Origin: an uncultured Bacteroidales bacterium
GTDB taxonomy: Bacteria > Bacteroidota > Bacteroidia > Bacteroidales > Paludibacteraceae
Direction of reading: 5' to 3'
Length of the DNA stretch: 64,000 nt
Assembly: GCA_902771935.1 (NCBI GenBank)
Contig: CACXYM010000007.1
Span: 62,001-126,000, forward strand
A program made the position numbers and the translations under genes. Of the stretch, positions 35,447-45,564 are shown piece by piece. Below the pieces are notes generated by a model. The model was not told where the DNA came from, ran no database searches, and saw only the letters and a list, made by a program, of their open reading frames with translations. The stretch's first letter is position 1, and every line of letters begins with the position of its first letter.

Positions 35447-36711
35447 AACTTAGGTTCAGCAATCTCTTTGCCTTGGCAAAAACAATGCGTCAGTTGACGA
35501 TCGTCTCCAAGGTATATATAGCGCTCCAAACGATGTGGTAGCGAGTAGTTGTCAAAATTAAGAGCAGCATCATCCACGACCACAGCATCAAACGCATACC
35601 CCGGCTCAAACGAACCGACCTTTCCGAAGAATGATCCGCCCGACTTAGTAGCCAGCCAGAATGCTTCACTCAAACTCAAGAACGCTTCTTTCTGCTGCGA
35701 CTTACGCCATTGCAGTTTAGACATCTGCAGGGCATATTGCATCACTTTGAAAATAGAGAAACCGCTTCCTCCTGATATATCGGAGCCTAATGCCACCGGA
35801 ATACCAGCAGTTAGGAACCGACGAATAGGAGCAATTCCTGAACCTAAATTACAGTTAGATGTAGGGCAATGTACTGCAAAAACATGATTTTTGCGCATCA
35901 ATTCAAACTCTTCGCCATCGGTATAGCAGCAATGTGCCATTAAGGTTGGTGTTTGGCCGAACATACCATAACGCAAATATGCATCACCATAACAGGTCGA
36001 TTCGGGTTCAAGTTCTGCTACCCATGCGATTTCTGACGGGTTCTCGCTCAAGTGTGATTGAACGGGCAGTTTCTTCTCGCGAGCCAACTGTCCAAGTGCT
36101 GTCATCATTTGTGGAGTACAACTCGGAACAAAACGCGGTGTCACGATAGCAGAAACCAACGGCATTGATGCGGTATGTTCCATCAAACGCAAAGTACCAT
36201 CCACGGCCTCTTTAGCTGTGTTACTAAGGGAATCCGGTCCATTCCTATCCATACCTACCAAGCCAACGAGTCCTCCCATTCCTGCCTCGTTCAACAAGTC
36301 TGCCAACAAACAAGACGCATCGGGATGTATTGTAGCAAAGATAGCAGCGCGCATAGTTCCTACGCTCCACAAATCATGCACAAAACGGCTGTACATACGC
36401 TTAGCGTACGCTACATCCTTGTATTTTGATTCTTCCGGAAACGTATAGGTATTGAGCCAAGGCAATAACTCCATATCCATTGCAATACCATGATTGCGAT
36501 ACTGCGGTGCATGAACATGTAAATCGTTCATTGCCGGCAAAAGCAACCGGTCACCAAAATTAATTACTTCATGACCTTGATATTCGACAGGAAGCGTAGA
36601 GTATGTACTAACCACATTACCATCGTCACCAACAACGACATAGCCGTGCTCAAGAACCTCTAACTTCTCCGGCGATGGTGTAAAAAGGATGTTTGCTTGA
36701 TAGATTTTCAT
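35437..36711 (-). CDS. guaD: Guanine deaminase
   Basis: 424 residues of the amidohydrolase family. PAMNDLHVHAPQYRNHG gives the first metal histidines, TPRFVPSC and QSHLSEN follow, then AHCCYTD, HCPTSNCNLGSG and ALGSDISGGSG with the last metal Asp. This series is characteristic of GuaD, which deaminates guanine to xanthine with zinc. The usual FPTE segment reads FPEE here. It overlaps gtrA by 4 bp and the lipoate ligase-like gene by 10 bp, so the three are coupled. Purine salvage role. Confidence 0.88.
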   Translation of the reverse strand: MKIYQANILFTPSPEKLEVLEHGYVVVGDDGNVVSTYSTLPVEYQGHEVINFGDRLLLPAMNDLHVHAPQYRNHGIAMDMELLPWLNTYTFPEESKYKDVAYAKRMYSRFVHDLWSVGTMRAAIFATIHPDASCLLADLLNEAGMGGLVGLVGMDRNGPDSLSNTAKEAVDGTLRLMEHTASMPLVSAIVTPRFVPSCTPQMMTALGQLAREKKLPVQSHLSENPSEIAWVAELEPESTCYGDAYLRYGMFGQTPTLMAHCCYTDGEEFELMRKNHVFAVHCPTSNCNLGSGIAPIRRFLTAGIPVALGSDISGGSGFSIFKVMQYALQMSKLQWRKSQQKEAFLSLSEAFWLATKSGGSFFGKVGSFEPGYAFDAVVVDDAALNFDNYSLPHRLERYIYLGDDRQLTHCFCQGKEIAEPKLCC

Positions 36712-37151
36712 GATATATCTTTTTTAGGTTTGTCGTTTTTGAAGAAGAAAAGGCAGACGAGGTAGTTGATACATCCGCCGATAAAAATAACCAGCAAGCT
36801 GATAAGGTCGTCTCGCCAAGACGGGAGCCAAGCCAGCATAAGTGGCAAGAGTCCGAATTGGATGACGAGATTAATCGCTCTGGCAAAGAGGAATCCGCCT
36901 GCGTTCTTAAGGCTTGGTTTGGTGCCGAAGGTGTACCAATTGGAGAAGAAATAATTAGGTATCATCTCCAATATATATCCGATACCAAAGGCTACATAAT
37001 ACAGCGCCGTTCCTTTTTCGGGATACGCCATAAGATGTAGCGCCGCCATGAAGAACCACGTCTGAATGAAAGCGCCCGTAGTACCGACAAAAAGGAATCG
37101 CACGGCACTACGAATGGTTTTTGGCAGATATGAGGATGGGAGATTTATCAT
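36708..37151 (-). CDS. GtrA-family membrane protein
   Basis: 147 residues with four membrane helices. The N-terminal [13 protein letters not shown] and the middle [13 protein letters not shown] are GtrA signatures. GtrA proteins are thought to move lipid-linked sugars or to anchor glycosyltransferases in the inner membrane. No glycosyltransferase is adjacent. It overlaps alaS by 4 bp at its start and guaD by 4 bp at its end. Confidence 0.88.
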   Translation of the reverse strand: MINLPSSYLPKTIRSAVRFLFVGTTGAFIQTWFFMAALHLMAYPEKGTALYYVAFGIGYILEMIPNYFFSNWYTFGTKPSLKNAGGFLFARAINLVIQFGLLPLMLAWLPSWRDDLISLLVIFIGGCINYLVCLFFFKNDKPKKDIS

Positions 37152-39748
37152 AAAGCAGCGATTAATTCCTCCATTGCAGCATTGAGTCCATTGACATCAC
37201 GTCCTCCGGCAGTAGCCATCCATGGTTGTCCGCCACCGCCGCCTTGGATATGTTTAGCGGCAGATTTAATCATCGCTCCTGCGTTCAGTCCGGCATCCAC
37301 AAGCGGCTGACTCAGGAAGACGGAAATCATCGGTTTGCCTTCCCACTGTGTAGCACCGATAACGGCAAATTTTATATCCGCGAACTTGCCGCGCATAAGC
37401 GGAAGCATGGCACGAATAGTATTCGGATCCACTTCGCCGTCCAAGCGCACAAGTTTGATGTCTTTATAGTCGGAAGCGGTATTAATGATGCGGTCACGAT
37501 AAGCCACCACTTTCTCTGCCATATAGTCTTCGATTTGTTTCTTGAGTCCGGCGTTCTCGTCGATAGCTTTGCGGATAGCACCCGCCAAGTCAGGAGCATT
37601 ATTAAAGAGGGCACGCAGGTCGTTAAGCATATCCACTTGCTTGTAGTATAGTTCGTCCACTTTGGCAGCAGTAACAGCCTCTATACGACGAATACCAGCT
37701 GCCACACTGGTTTCCATGATAATACGTACAGCACCTATTCTTCCGGTTGAAGCCACATGGCATCCTCCACAAAGTTCAATAGAAGAACCATACTTAATGA
37801 CGCGTACGTCGTCGCCATATTTCTCGCCAAAGAGTGCCATCGCGCCCATTTCTTTAGCTTTAGCGATTGGTGTGTGGCGGCTCTCTTCCAGATGATAATC
37901 CTGGCGGATAAACTCATTAGCCAGCATCTCCACTTTGCGCAGTTCATCGGGAGTTACTTTTTGGAAATGGCTGAAGTCAAAGCGCAGACTCTCAGGAGTT
38001 ACCAAACTACCCTTTTGCTCTACATGCTCTCCGAGCACTTGTCGCAAGCAATAGTGAATAATATGTGTTGCCGAGTGATTGCAGCTGATAGCTTGACGGC
38101 GTGCCGCATCCACTTTTGCCACGAACGTAGCTTTCACGTCTAATGGCAGTTCCATCATAATATGTACCGGCAGACCATTCTCGCGTTTAGTATCAATTAC
38201 TTTTACTCCGTCAATTGTTCCACTATCGCCGACTTCACCACCCATCTCAGCATAGAAAGGCGTTTTAGAGAGCACAACTTGATAGAAGTCTTTACCTTTT
38301 TGGCTAACCTTACGGTATTTGAGTATCTGCGTTTCACACTCAAGGTCATCATACCCTACAAACTCAGTATCGCCTTCTGCCAATACAGTCCAGTCGCCTA
38401 AGTCTTGTTTATTAGCACTACGACCCATCTCTTTTTGGTGTTCGAGGGCTTTGTTGTATTCATCCTCATTGGTGGTCATACCATTCTCACGGAGAATAAG
38501 TTCGGTCAAGTCAAGCGGGAAGCCGTAGGTGTCTTTGAGAGTAAAGACATCCACGCCGCTTACTTCTGTTTTGCCTGCTTTGCGTGCATCGGCAATCAGT
38601 TTGTCGAGCAGGGAAATACCTTTGTCCAGCGTACGCAAGAATGCTTCTTCTTCGGCTTTAATGACCGGAGTAATCTGCTTCTCTTGTTGCACTAATTCGG
38701 GATATGCCTCACCCATATCGGCAATCAGTTGCGGCACCAGTTTATAGAGGAACGCTTCACGTTGACCAAGGAATGTATATCCGTATCGCACAGCACGACG
38801 AAGGATGCGACGAATGACGTAACCGGCTTTCTCGTTTGACGGCAGTTGTCCGTCCGTGATAGCAAAAGCGATGGTACGAATATGGTCGGCGATAACACGC
38901 ATGGCGATATCAATATTCTCATCTTTGCCATATTGTGCACCGGTCAGTTGACCAATCTTATTAAGCATCGGCTGGAACACATCGGTATCGTAGTTTGACT
39001 GTTTGCCTTGAATAGTACGTACGAGTCGCTCAAAGCCCATACCGGTGTCTATCACTTTCTTAGCAAGCGGCTCAAGAGAACCGTCTGCTTTGCGATTATA
39101 TTGCATGAAGACGATGTTCCATATCTCAATCACTTGCGGGTGGTCTTTGTTCACCATTTCACGTCCAGGAATTTTTGCTTTTTCTTCTTCAGAGCGGCTA
39201 TCCACATGAATCTCTGAACATGGACCACAAGGTCCGGTATCACCCATCTCCCAGAAGTTATCGTGTTTATTCCCGTTGATGATATGGTCAGCCGGCAGAT
39301 GCTTGAGCCAGATAGAAGCAGCTTCGTCATCACGTCCCAGACCTTCTTCAGGCGAACCTTCAAATACGGTTGCATACAAATTAGCCGGATCTATTTTAAG
39401 CACATCCACAATGTATTCCCATGCGAAATCAATAGCTTCAGCTTTGAAGTAATCGCCAAACGACCAGTTACCCAACATCTCGAACATGGTGTGGTGGTAC
39501 GTGTCGCGTCCTACTTCCTCAAGGTCGTTATGCTTGCCGCTAACGCGCAGGCATTTCTGACTATCTGCCACACGTGGATATTTAATTGGGTCATTGCCTA
39601 AGATAATACCTTTCCACGGGTTCATTCCCGCATTGGTGAACATCAGCGTAGGGTCATCTTTAATTACCATAGGAGCACTTGGCACAATCTGGTGCCCTTT
39701 GCTCGCCATAAAATCCAAGAAGGATTGTCTAATCTCTTTACTTGTCAT
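37148..39748 (-). CDS. alaS: Alanyl-tRNA synthetase
   Basis: 866 residues from ATG 39748 ([19 protein letters not shown]); an upstream ATG at 39802 lies inside pdxA and is rejected. Class II aminoacylation core ([27 protein letters not shown]), editing domain with [10 protein letters not shown] and [10 protein letters not shown] zinc ligands, and the C-terminal DHHA1-like domain ending [13 protein letters not shown]. Charges tRNA-Ala and clears Ser/Gly mischarging. Full length. Two tRNA-Ala genes lie 16 kb away in this window. Confidence 0.97.
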   Translation of the reverse strand: MTSKEIRQSFLDFMASKGHQIVPSAPMVIKDDPTLMFTNAGMNPWKGIILGNDPIKYPRVADSQKCLRVSGKHNDLEEVGRDTYHHTMFEMLGNWSFGDYFKAEAIDFAWEYIVDVLKIDPANLYATVFEGSPEEGLGRDDEAASIWLKHLPADHIINGNKHDNFWEMGDTGPCGPCSEIHVDSRSEEEKAKIPGREMVNKDHPQVIEIWNIVFMQYNRKADGSLEPLAKKVIDTGMGFERLVRTIQGKQSNYDTDVFQPMLNKIGQLTGAQYGKDENIDIAMRVIADHIRTIAFAITDGQLPSNEKAGYVIRRILRRAVRYGYTFLGQREAFLYKLVPQLIADMGEAYPELVQQEKQITPVIKAEEEAFLRTLDKGISLLDKLIADARKAGKTEVSGVDVFTLKDTYGFPLDLTELILRENGMTTNEDEYNKALEHQKEMGRSANKQDLGDWTVLAEGDTEFVGYDDLECETQILKYRKVSQKGKDFYQVVLSKTPFYAEMGGEVGDSGTIDGVKVIDTKRENGLPVHIMMELPLDVKATFVAKVDAARRQAISCNHSATHIIHYCLRQVLGEHVEQKGSLVTPESLRFDFSHFQKVTPDELRKVEMLANEFIRQDYHLEESRHTPIAKAKEMGAMALFGEKYGDDVRVIKYGSSIELCGGCHVASTGRIGAVRIIMETSVAAGIRRIEAVTAAKVDELYYKQVDMLNDLRALFNNAPDLAGAIRKAIDENAGLKKQIEDYMAEKVVAYRDRIINTASDYKDIKLVRLDGEVDPNTIRAMLPLMRGKFADIKFAVIGATQWEGKPMISVFLSQPLVDAGLNAGAMIKSAAKHIQGGGGGQPWMATAGGRDVNGLNAAMEELIAAL

Positions 39749-39761
39749 ATCTTGTTTAGTC

Positions 39762-40856
39762 TTAGTCTTTGGGTACGAAGAACGGTCCGCGTGGGCGGTC
39801 ATCCTTCTCCACCCGCTCCGGAATAACCAGCGGGTCTTTGTTTATCTCGGCTGTGATAGCGCGGTTATGCAGCATATCTATAGCCATATATAGTGCATGC
39901 GCAAACGACAGATGGTCGGCTTGATTCTTACCTGCAATGTCGTACGCTGTGCCATGGTCAGGCGAGGTACGTACTATTGGAAGACCGGCAGTATAGTTCA
40001 CCCCACTCATATCCAGACTCTTGAATGGAATCAGTCCTTGGTCATGATACATGGCCAATACCGCATCAAAGTGCGTATACATCCCAGCTCCGAAAAAGCC
40101 ATCTGCGCTATACGGGCCAAAGGCCATAATGCCCTGCTCGTTAGCTTTCACGATAGCCGGTTTGATAACTGACTGCTCTTCTTGTCCAATCAGGCCTTTA
40201 TCACCTGCGTGCGGATTGAGTGCCAACACGGCGATACGCGGTTTACGAATCATGAAATCATCCTTCAGTGCCTTGTTCAGCGTCGTCAGCTTGCGTATGA
40301 TACGTTCTTCGCTTATCATCTGCGCAACTTTCGTTATCGGAGTATGATTACATACTAATGCCACTTTCATTTTCTCACTGACCATCATCATTAGGCTGTC
40401 CGTCTTGCCTTCTTCAGCAAAAACAGAAGTCAGATACTCCGTATGACCCGTAAAATGGAATTGTTCTGATTGGATGTTCTCTTTGTTAATCGGTGCTGTA
40501 ACGATGGCATCCACCAAGCCAGCTTTGAGATCCTTGCAGGCACGCTCCATACTTGCGAAAGCAGCTTTACCGCCTTCCTGTGTCGATTGGCCTATAGCTA
40601 CAGGCACATCGTCCGGATAGCATGAAACCATACTCAATCTACCGTCTTTTGCATCCTTGGGAGACAGAACCAATTGGAATTGTAAATTATGATATTCATC
40701 ACTGAGCGTTGAAGCATGCTCTTTAAGCACTTTCAAGTTACCGTAAACCACTGGTTTGCAAATTTCACACACATGCGCATCCGCCAGTGTCTTAATAATC
40801 ACTTCGTAACCTATGCCGTTTATATCTCCGGCCGTAATTGCTATTGTTGGTTTCAC
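39762..40856 (-). CDS. pdxA: 4-hydroxythreonine-4-phosphate dehydrogenase
   Basis: 364 residues. [14 protein letters not shown] at the start, the metal-site segments TGHTEYL and [23 protein letters not shown] and [19 protein letters not shown] are PdxA signatures. It oxidises 4-phosphohydroxythreonine in the DXP-dependent route to pyridoxal phosphate. The start is GTG 40856, immediately beside a period-7 array that also contains the stop of the nitroreductase gene. alaS follows 13 bp after its stop. Confidence 0.95.
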   Translation of the reverse strand: MKPTIAITAGDINGIGYEVIIKTLADAHVCEICKPVVYGNLKVLKEHASTLSDEYHNLQFQLVLSPKDAKDGRLSMVSCYPDDVPVAIGQSTQEGGKAAFASMERACKDLKAGLVDAIVTAPINKENIQSEQFHFTGHTEYLTSVFAEEGKTDSLMMMVSEKMKVALVCNHTPITKVAQMISEERIIRKLTTLNKALKDDFMIRKPRIAVLALNPHAGDKGLIGQEEQSVIKPAIVKANEQGIMAFGPYSADGFFGAGMYTHFDAVLAMYHDQGLIPFKSLDMSGVNYTAGLPIVRTSPDHGTAYDIAGKNQADHLSFAHALYMAIDMLHNRAITAEINKDPLVIPERVEKDDRPRGPFFVPKD

Positions 40857-40891
40857 AATAATTAATGAAAAATGAATAATTAATAATTAAT
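40857..40891 (-). repeat. Period-7 tandem array at the nitroreductase/pdxA junction
   Basis: Plus-strand units AATAATT, AATGAAA, AATGAAT, AATTAAT, AATTAAT. The nitroreductase TAA (complement of 40887-40889) lies in the last unit, and the pdxA GTG abuts the first. Confidence 0.8.
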
Positions 40892-41399
40892 ATTTGTTGA
40901 AGTGTATTTTCTCATAGAGAAGTTTGTCCAAGTCGTAATCCTTGCGTTCTTCGTCCTTATAGCCGACGGTAACCACACAGATAACAGTGAGGTTCTCGGG
41001 TACTCCTGTCAACTTTTTGACAAGACTCTCTGCGTCTTCACGACCCTTTATATGGCACCAACAAGCACCGAGTCCTTGTTCCTCTGCGGCTAACAAAAGA
41101 TGTTCCGCCACAATCGCTCCATCAAAAAGAGCAGTAGTAGACTTCTTTTCATCAACGGCAACTACAATAGCCGCCATCGCAGTCTCCAACATACCAGCAC
41201 CATATTCCTTACAAGGGGCCATAGCACGTATTGTAGGCACGTCAGTAACCACGACAAACTCCCATGGATTAAGCCTTTTACCACTTGGCGCCATCAGTGC
41301 ACAACGCAACATATAATCGAGTTTCGCGCGCTCCACCGGCTGAGATGTATATTTGCGTATTGAGCGTCTATGCCGGCATAATTCTAAAAAACTATTCAT
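40887..41399 (-). CDS. Nitroreductase-family flavoprotein
   Basis: 170 residues. RRSIRKYTSQPVE near the N-terminus, ALMAPSGKRLNPWEFVVV (FMN contacts), and LLLAAEEQGLGACWCHI are the nitroreductase pattern. The protein should be a cytosolic FMN homodimer using NAD(P)H; the physiological substrate is unknown. It lies between the holin-like gene (37 bp) and pdxA. Confidence 0.9.
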   Translation of the reverse strand: MNSFLELCRHRRSIRKYTSQPVERAKLDYMLRCALMAPSGKRLNPWEFVVVTDVPTIRAMAPCKEYGAGMLETAMAAIVVAVDEKKSTTALFDGAIVAEHLLLAAEEQGLGACWCHIKGREDAESLVKKLTGVPENLTVICVVTVGYKDEERKDYDLDKLLYEKIHFNKY

Positions 41400-41436
41400 C
41401 TTAAATCAATTAGCTCAATAATATTGTCAACTCCAT

Positions 41437-41886
41437 TTATTTCTTTTTACGAAAGAGCCAGATGATGGTGGTCCAAAGGTCTGCGATACGGCTGAATTGG
41501 GATGAAATGCGTTCCTTCCGAACGGCGGCTTCTCCTTCAGCTTTGAGTTTCTCTAATTGCAGTTGCTCGGCACTCTTCATGCCACTGAGTTTGCGCACGA
41601 TAGGGTTAACGAACAGCACAGTGCTACCCAGGATAACCACGGGGATGAGGATAACGAAGACCGCACCAATAATTAGACAAGCAGCCCAAGTAGGCATACA
41701 CTGCGCAAGGGCAAAGACCGCTGCTCCCGCACCAAAAGTAAGGATAGCAAAGACAATGAGCAAAAGACAAATAGCCAAGAATAAAGCACCAACCATGCGG
41801 CTCACATAGTCCACAAGGCGGTAGCGGACAATGTCGTACTCGGCTTTCGCTAGTTTCTCAATATCAGACAGGATTGGATTCTCCAT
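41437..41886 (-). CDS. Phage-holin-like (holin superfamily 3_6) membrane protein
   Basis: 149 residues with two strong membrane helices (ALFLAICLLLIVFAILTF and AACLIIGAVFVILIPVVIL), a short amphipathic N-terminus and a charged C-terminal helix. This matches the chromosomal holin-like family that pairs with YtxH-like proteins in Bacteroidetes. Despite the name there are no phage genes around. It overlaps the YtxH-like gene by 23 bp. Likely an envelope-stress or membrane-associated protein (inference). Confidence 0.75.
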   Translation of the reverse strand: MENPILSDIEKLAKAEYDIVRYRLVDYVSRMVGALFLAICLLLIVFAILTFGAGAAVFALAQCMPTWAACLIIGAVFVILIPVVILGSTVLFVNPIVRKLSGMKSAEQLQLEKLKAEGEAAVRKERISSQFSRIADLWTTIIWLFRKKK

Positions 41887-42115
41887 CTTGTGCCTCCATT
41901 TCTTGTTTAGCTTGTTGCACTTGTTCCTTGACTTGTTCTTTTACCTGGTCGCAGAACTCTTTTGCTTTGTCTTTCGCTTTATCAGCAAGATCCTGCAATT
42001 GTGCACGTGTTTCTTTTCCGGATTCGGACATAAGCCAAAGCGCTCCTGCTCCTACTGCTGCGCCCGCTGCAAAAAGAAGCGAGCCCTTAATTAATTTCCC
42101 AAGCATATTAGTCAT
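41864..42115 (-). CDS. YtxH-like small membrane protein
   Basis: 83 residues: one Gly/Ala-rich helix (GSLLFAAGAAVGAGALWLM), then SGKETRAQLQDLADKAKDKAKEF and a Gln/Lys/Glu coiled tail, the YtxH arrangement. The function of the family is not clear; it is often stress-related. It is the first gene of the long minus-strand run and has a good promoter (42143-42174). ATG 42115 is used; ATG 42106 is also possible. Confidence 0.75.
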   Translation of the reverse strand: MTNMLGKLIKGSLLFAAGAAVGAGALWLMSESGKETRAQLQDLADKAKDKAKEFCDQVKEQVKEQVQQAKQEMEAQDGESNPV

Positions 42116-42142
42116 TTTTTAAGTTTTACGCACATTTTCGCG

Positions 42143-42174
42143 CAAAGATAGTATTTTTTTTTGACATGTGCAAA
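42143..42174 (-). promoter_or_regulatory. Bacteroidetes-type promoter for the YtxH-like/holin-like run
   Basis: Minus strand TTTG (42171-42174), 20-bp spacer, TATCTTTG (42143-42150). It overlaps the plus-strand promoter at 42160-42190. Confidence 0.78.
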
Positions 42175-42190
42175 AAAAGTTGTACTTTTG
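42160..42190 (+). promoter_or_regulatory. Bacteroidetes-type promoter for the DUF4837 gene
   Basis: TTTG 42160-42163, 19-bp spacer, TACTTTTG 42183-42190, 18 bp before ATG 42209. Interleaved with the opposite promoter. Confidence 0.75.
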
Positions 42191-42208
42191 CACAAAAATT
42201 ATATAATT

Positions 42209-43315
42209 ATGAAAACAAATAATGTATTTTGGTTGATTTTGGGTGTAGTTTTGTGCACAGTTTGTGTTACCGGTTGCAAGCGTGCTCAAGGTGGTACAAA
42301 GGTATCCGCAACAGGTACTATCTATGAGTGTTTAATTGTTATCCCGCATCGCACATTAGCCAATCCGCAACAGGTTGTTTCGGCTTCTGCCTATACGGAA
42401 GATATCGTTACTTTATATGACATGGTAAAGGCAACGATGGCAGCTGATATGCCGTGCTTGCCACAGATGGAGCCATACTTCAAACTGACCAATGTCTCTC
42501 CTGCTGGGTTTGACGACTTACTTAAACCAACGCGCAACATACTGATTGTAGATATTGATCCTGCCCGCTATACCCAAGTTAAGGCAAGATACAGCATTGA
42601 CTATTGGTCTTATCCTCAAGCGGTGTATCGTATTCAAGCTCCTGACGATGAGGCTTTCGTTGCCTATTGGAATGAGCATGGGACAAAAGTTCGCGATTGG
42701 TTCATTGATCAAGAGATAAAACGTCAGATTAGTTTTTACAAGGCCAGTACGAACAAGGAAGCACGCGCGGCATTGCAAAACGCAATGCATGCCGATATGC
42801 TCATACCGGAAGATTATATGCTTATCCGCGACACAGTGTTTGATGACGTTCGCTTTATCTGGTGCTGCAACAATAAAGGTCCGCTGCGCCGTGACTTAGT
42901 GGTTTATTCGTATCCTTATTTCAGCGAAAAGCAGTTCAGTTTGGAAGCTCTGAATGCTAAGCGCGATGCCGTGCTCGGAAAGATGATAAGTGCTTCTGTG
43001 CCAGAATCTTTTATGGGAACAGAATATAAAGTTTTTCCACCTCAGATGCGCATATTGCAAGATAACCCCTACACAGTTGAAGTGCGCGGATTATGGAAGA
43101 TATATGCTGGCGAAGCAATGGGTGGTCCGTACGTTAGTCACAGCTGTTTGGACGAGATTAATCAGCGTATTATCACGGCAGAGACCTATATTCTTGCCCC
43201 AGGTCAGAAGAAACGCAACGAGTTACGCAAAGCAGAGGCTATACTCTATACTTTGCAACTCGAGCAACAGATGAATGAACTTAAAGAAGTCTCTGTCGAA
43301 CAACCTCGTAAATAA
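42209..43315 (+). CDS. DUF4837 lipoprotein
   Basis: 368 residues from ATG 42209; an earlier ATG at 42161 lies in the promoter. Lipoprotein signal with lipobox VTGC, then a soluble domain with ILIVDIDPARYTQ, later DDVRFIWCCNNKGPLRRDLVVYSYPY and EVRGLWKIYAGEAMGGPYVSH, which I recognise as the DUF4837 family of Bacteroidetes. Function unknown. Its 3' end overlaps the convergent rlmB by 35 bp, so part of the C-terminus is coded on both strands. Confidence 0.85.
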   Translation: MKTNNVFWLILGVVLCTVCVTGCKRAQGGTKVSATGTIYECLIVIPHRTLANPQQVVSASAYTEDIVTLYDMVKATMAADMPCLPQMEPYFKLTNVSPAGFDDLLKPTRNILIVDIDPARYTQVKARYSIDYWSYPQAVYRIQAPDDEAFVAYWNEHGTKVRDWFIDQEIKRQISFYKASTNKEARAALQNAMHADMLIPEDYMLIRDTVFDDVRFIWCCNNKGPLRRDLVVYSYPYFSEKQFSLEALNAKRDAVLGKMISASVPESFMGTEYKVFPPQMRILQDNPYTVEVRGLWKIYAGEAMGGPYVSHSCLDEINQRIITAETYILAPGQKKRNELRKAEAILYTLQLEQQMNELKEVSVEQPRK

Positions 43316-44051
43316 ACACTCCTGCAGCAACGGATACATTAAGTGATTCAATCGTTCCAGTCATCGGAATACGCACTTGCTCATTGCAGAGTTTGAGGTT
43401 CTCTTCGTAGATACCTTTTTCTTCATTCCCCATAACAATAGCTACGGGGACGGTCATATCTACATCGGTATAGTTTTTTGGGGTATGCTCTGTCGCTGCG
43501 ATAAGAGTGATACCACTATCTCGCAAGTAGCGCAAGGCATTCTGCATATTATCTACTTTGCAGACAGGAAGGGAGTGTAATGCCCCCGCCGATGCTTTGA
43601 CGGCATCGCCATTGACGGCAGCTCCACCCCGCGTGCCTATGATAAGAGCGTCTACACCAGCGCAAGAGCATGTACGCGCTATAGCACCAAAATTACGCAC
43701 ATCCGTTACGCCATCCAAAACGACAAGGAAGGGTGTCTTACCCTCTTCAAATAGGTTCTGAACCATATCTTCCACACGATAAAACTCGATCGGACTGAGA
43801 AAAGCAATAACGCCTTGGTGATTCTTGTCTGTATACTGATTCAATTTCTCAACCGGCACCCGTTGGACGGAAGCCGAAAGTTGATAAGCATCCAGTTTAT
43901 CAATTAACTCACGGCCTATAGCGGATGACATATCGCGGCGAATAAGAATCTTGTCAGGCACTTTGCCGGCATCAATAGCTTCTATGACGGCGCGAATACC
44001 GAAAATCATCTCCTTCTCGGGCGGCCGTTTGGTGTCGTAATTCTTGAGCAT
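43281..44051 (-). CDS. rlmB: 23S rRNA (guanosine-2'-O)-methyltransferase RlmB (TrmH family)
   Basis: 256 residues. The N-terminal substrate domain (EMIFGIRAVIEAIDAGK, KNHQGVIAFLSP) is followed by the SPOUT fold with LVVLDGVTDVRNFGAIARTCSCAGVDALI, VMGNEEKGI and IPMTGTIESLNVSVAAGVFIYE. These match RlmB, which methylates G2251 of 23S rRNA. Cytosolic dimer. It lies 24 bp after the DUF1846 gene. Confidence 0.93.
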   Translation of the reverse strand: MLKNYDTKRPPEKEMIFGIRAVIEAIDAGKVPDKILIRRDMSSAIGRELIDKLDAYQLSASVQRVPVEKLNQYTDKNHQGVIAFLSPIEFYRVEDMVQNLFEEGKTPFLVVLDGVTDVRNFGAIARTCSCAGVDALIIGTRGGAAVNGDAVKASAGALHSLPVCKVDNMQNALRYLRDSGITLIAATEHTPKNYTDVDMTVPVAIVMGNEEKGIYEENLKLCNEQVRIPMTGTIESLNVSVAAGVFIYEVVRQRLL

Positions 44052-44075
44052 AATGAATAGTGATTAAGAAAGTAT

Positions 44076-45554
44076 CTATTTTTTAGCGGGATCAGTAGTA
44101 AGATCGATGCCCAGTTTCTTAAAGGTTTTCCAATCTACGGAGTTAAGCATAACCGTTGAATGCGCCTGACAGCCTTTAAGTTGCGGCAGAGTATCCAAAG
44201 CGCGACGGCATCGCTCATCATTCAAAGAGAGAACGGATAAAGTAACCAATACTTCATCTGTATGCAGCCGCGGGTTCTTGCCGTGAAGGTAATTAATTTT
44301 TGTTTTCTGTATTGGCTCGATGATATTTTCAGGAATAAGTCTTACGGCATGTTCTATACCCGCCAATTCCTTCATGGCGTTCAGCAACAATGCTGCAGAC
44401 GAACCAAGCAGATCGCCCGCTTCGGCAGTGATAATACGTCCGTCAGGCAGTTCAATAGCTGCACAATGGGCAAAGAGTCCGTCGTGGAAAGCACCCGTGA
44501 GTGCTCTTCTTTCGCGTGCTGCCACTGTCGTTTTGCGATATGCTGTATTGATACCGACTTGTTGTTGCAAGAGAGCCAACTTCTTTATCTCAGTTTCATT
44601 TGCTGCGCCATTGGCCAAACGGCAAACGGCTTGGAAATAACGGCGAATAATCTCTTGTTTGCTTGCTTCTCGAACCGCCTCATCATCACTAATACAAAAG
44701 CCAACCATATTAACGCCCATATCGGTAGGAGACTTGTACGGACTCTTACCATAAATAGAGGTAAATAGGGCATCCAAAACCGGGAATATCTCTATGTCGC
44801 GATTGTAGTTAACTGCTGTTTTGCCATAAGCCTCCAAATGGAACGGGTCAAGCATATTCACATCCTGCAAATCCGCTGTTGCAGCTTCGTAAGCGACGTT
44901 TAGCGGGTGTTTTAGCGGCAAGTTCCATACAGGGAAAGTCTCAAACTTGGCGTATCCAGCTTCATGTCCGCGCTTATGTTCGTTATACAATTGGCTTAGA
45001 CAAACCGCCATCTTACCGCTTCCGGGACCGGGAGCAGTAATAACAACTAAAGGTCGCGTCGTCTCAATGTAATCATTGTGTCCGAAACCTTCGTCTGAAG
45101 CGATAAGTTCCACATTATGAGGATAGCCTTCTATCGTATAGTGGTAATACACACGAATACTTTTACGCTCCAAACGTTGGCGATATGCATCAGCAGATCG
45201 CTGTCCGGAATAATGCGTAATTACAACGGACGAAACCAAGAAGCCGCGCTGCATAAACTCTTCGCGCAGACGAAGCACATCCTCATCATAGGTTATACCA
45301 AGATCTTGACGCACTTTGTTGCGCTCGATATCTTCTGCAGAGAGAACAATAACAATCTCCAACGAATCACGCAGTTGGGTAAGCATTTGGAGTTTACTAT
45401 CAGGCTGAAAACCTGGAAGCACGCGGCTGGCATGCATATCATCAAAGAGCTTGCCACCTAACTCAAGATAAAGTTTGTTACCAAACTGTGCAATGCGTTC
45501 ACGGATATGCTCAGATTGAATTCGAATATATTTTTCGTTGTCAAAAGCTAACAT
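44076..45554 (-). CDS. DUF1846 family protein
   Basis: 492 residues, normal for the family, beginning LAFDNEKYI..QSEHI..RI..F..KLYLE.GGKLFDD.HASRVLPGFQPD, followed by a nucleotide-binding loop-like TAPGPGSGKMAVCLSQLYNEH. This is a conserved cytosolic family without a proven reaction; structures have suggested a nucleotide-binding fold. Its start lies 10 bp after dsbD. Confidence 0.9.
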   Translation of the reverse strand: MLAFDNEKYIRIQSEHIRERIAQFGNKLYLELGGKLFDDMHASRVLPGFQPDSKLQMLTQLRDSLEIVIVLSAEDIERNKVRQDLGITYDEDVLRLREEFMQRGFLVSSVVITHYSGQRSADAYRQRLERKSIRVYYHYTIEGYPHNVELIASDEGFGHNDYIETTRPLVVITAPGPGSGKMAVCLSQLYNEHKRGHEAGYAKFETFPVWNLPLKHPLNVAYEAATADLQDVNMLDPFHLEAYGKTAVNYNRDIEIFPVLDALFTSIYGKSPYKSPTDMGVNMVGFCISDDEAVREASKQEIIRRYFQAVCRLANGAANETEIKKLALLQQQVGINTAYRKTTVAARERRALTGAFHDGLFAHCAAIELPDGRIITAEAGDLLGSSAALLLNAMKELAGIEHAVRLIPENIIEPIQKTKINYLHGKNPRLHTDEVLVTLSVLSLNDERCRRALDTLPQLKGCQAHSTVMLNSVDWKTFKKLGIDLTTDPAKK

Positions 45555-45564
45555 ATAGATAGTT

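Noticed and set aside
41437-41886. Prophage lysis gene (holin)
   Set aside because: No phage structural, endolysin or integrase genes are nearby; the gene belongs with a YtxH-like gene at the head of a housekeeping run.
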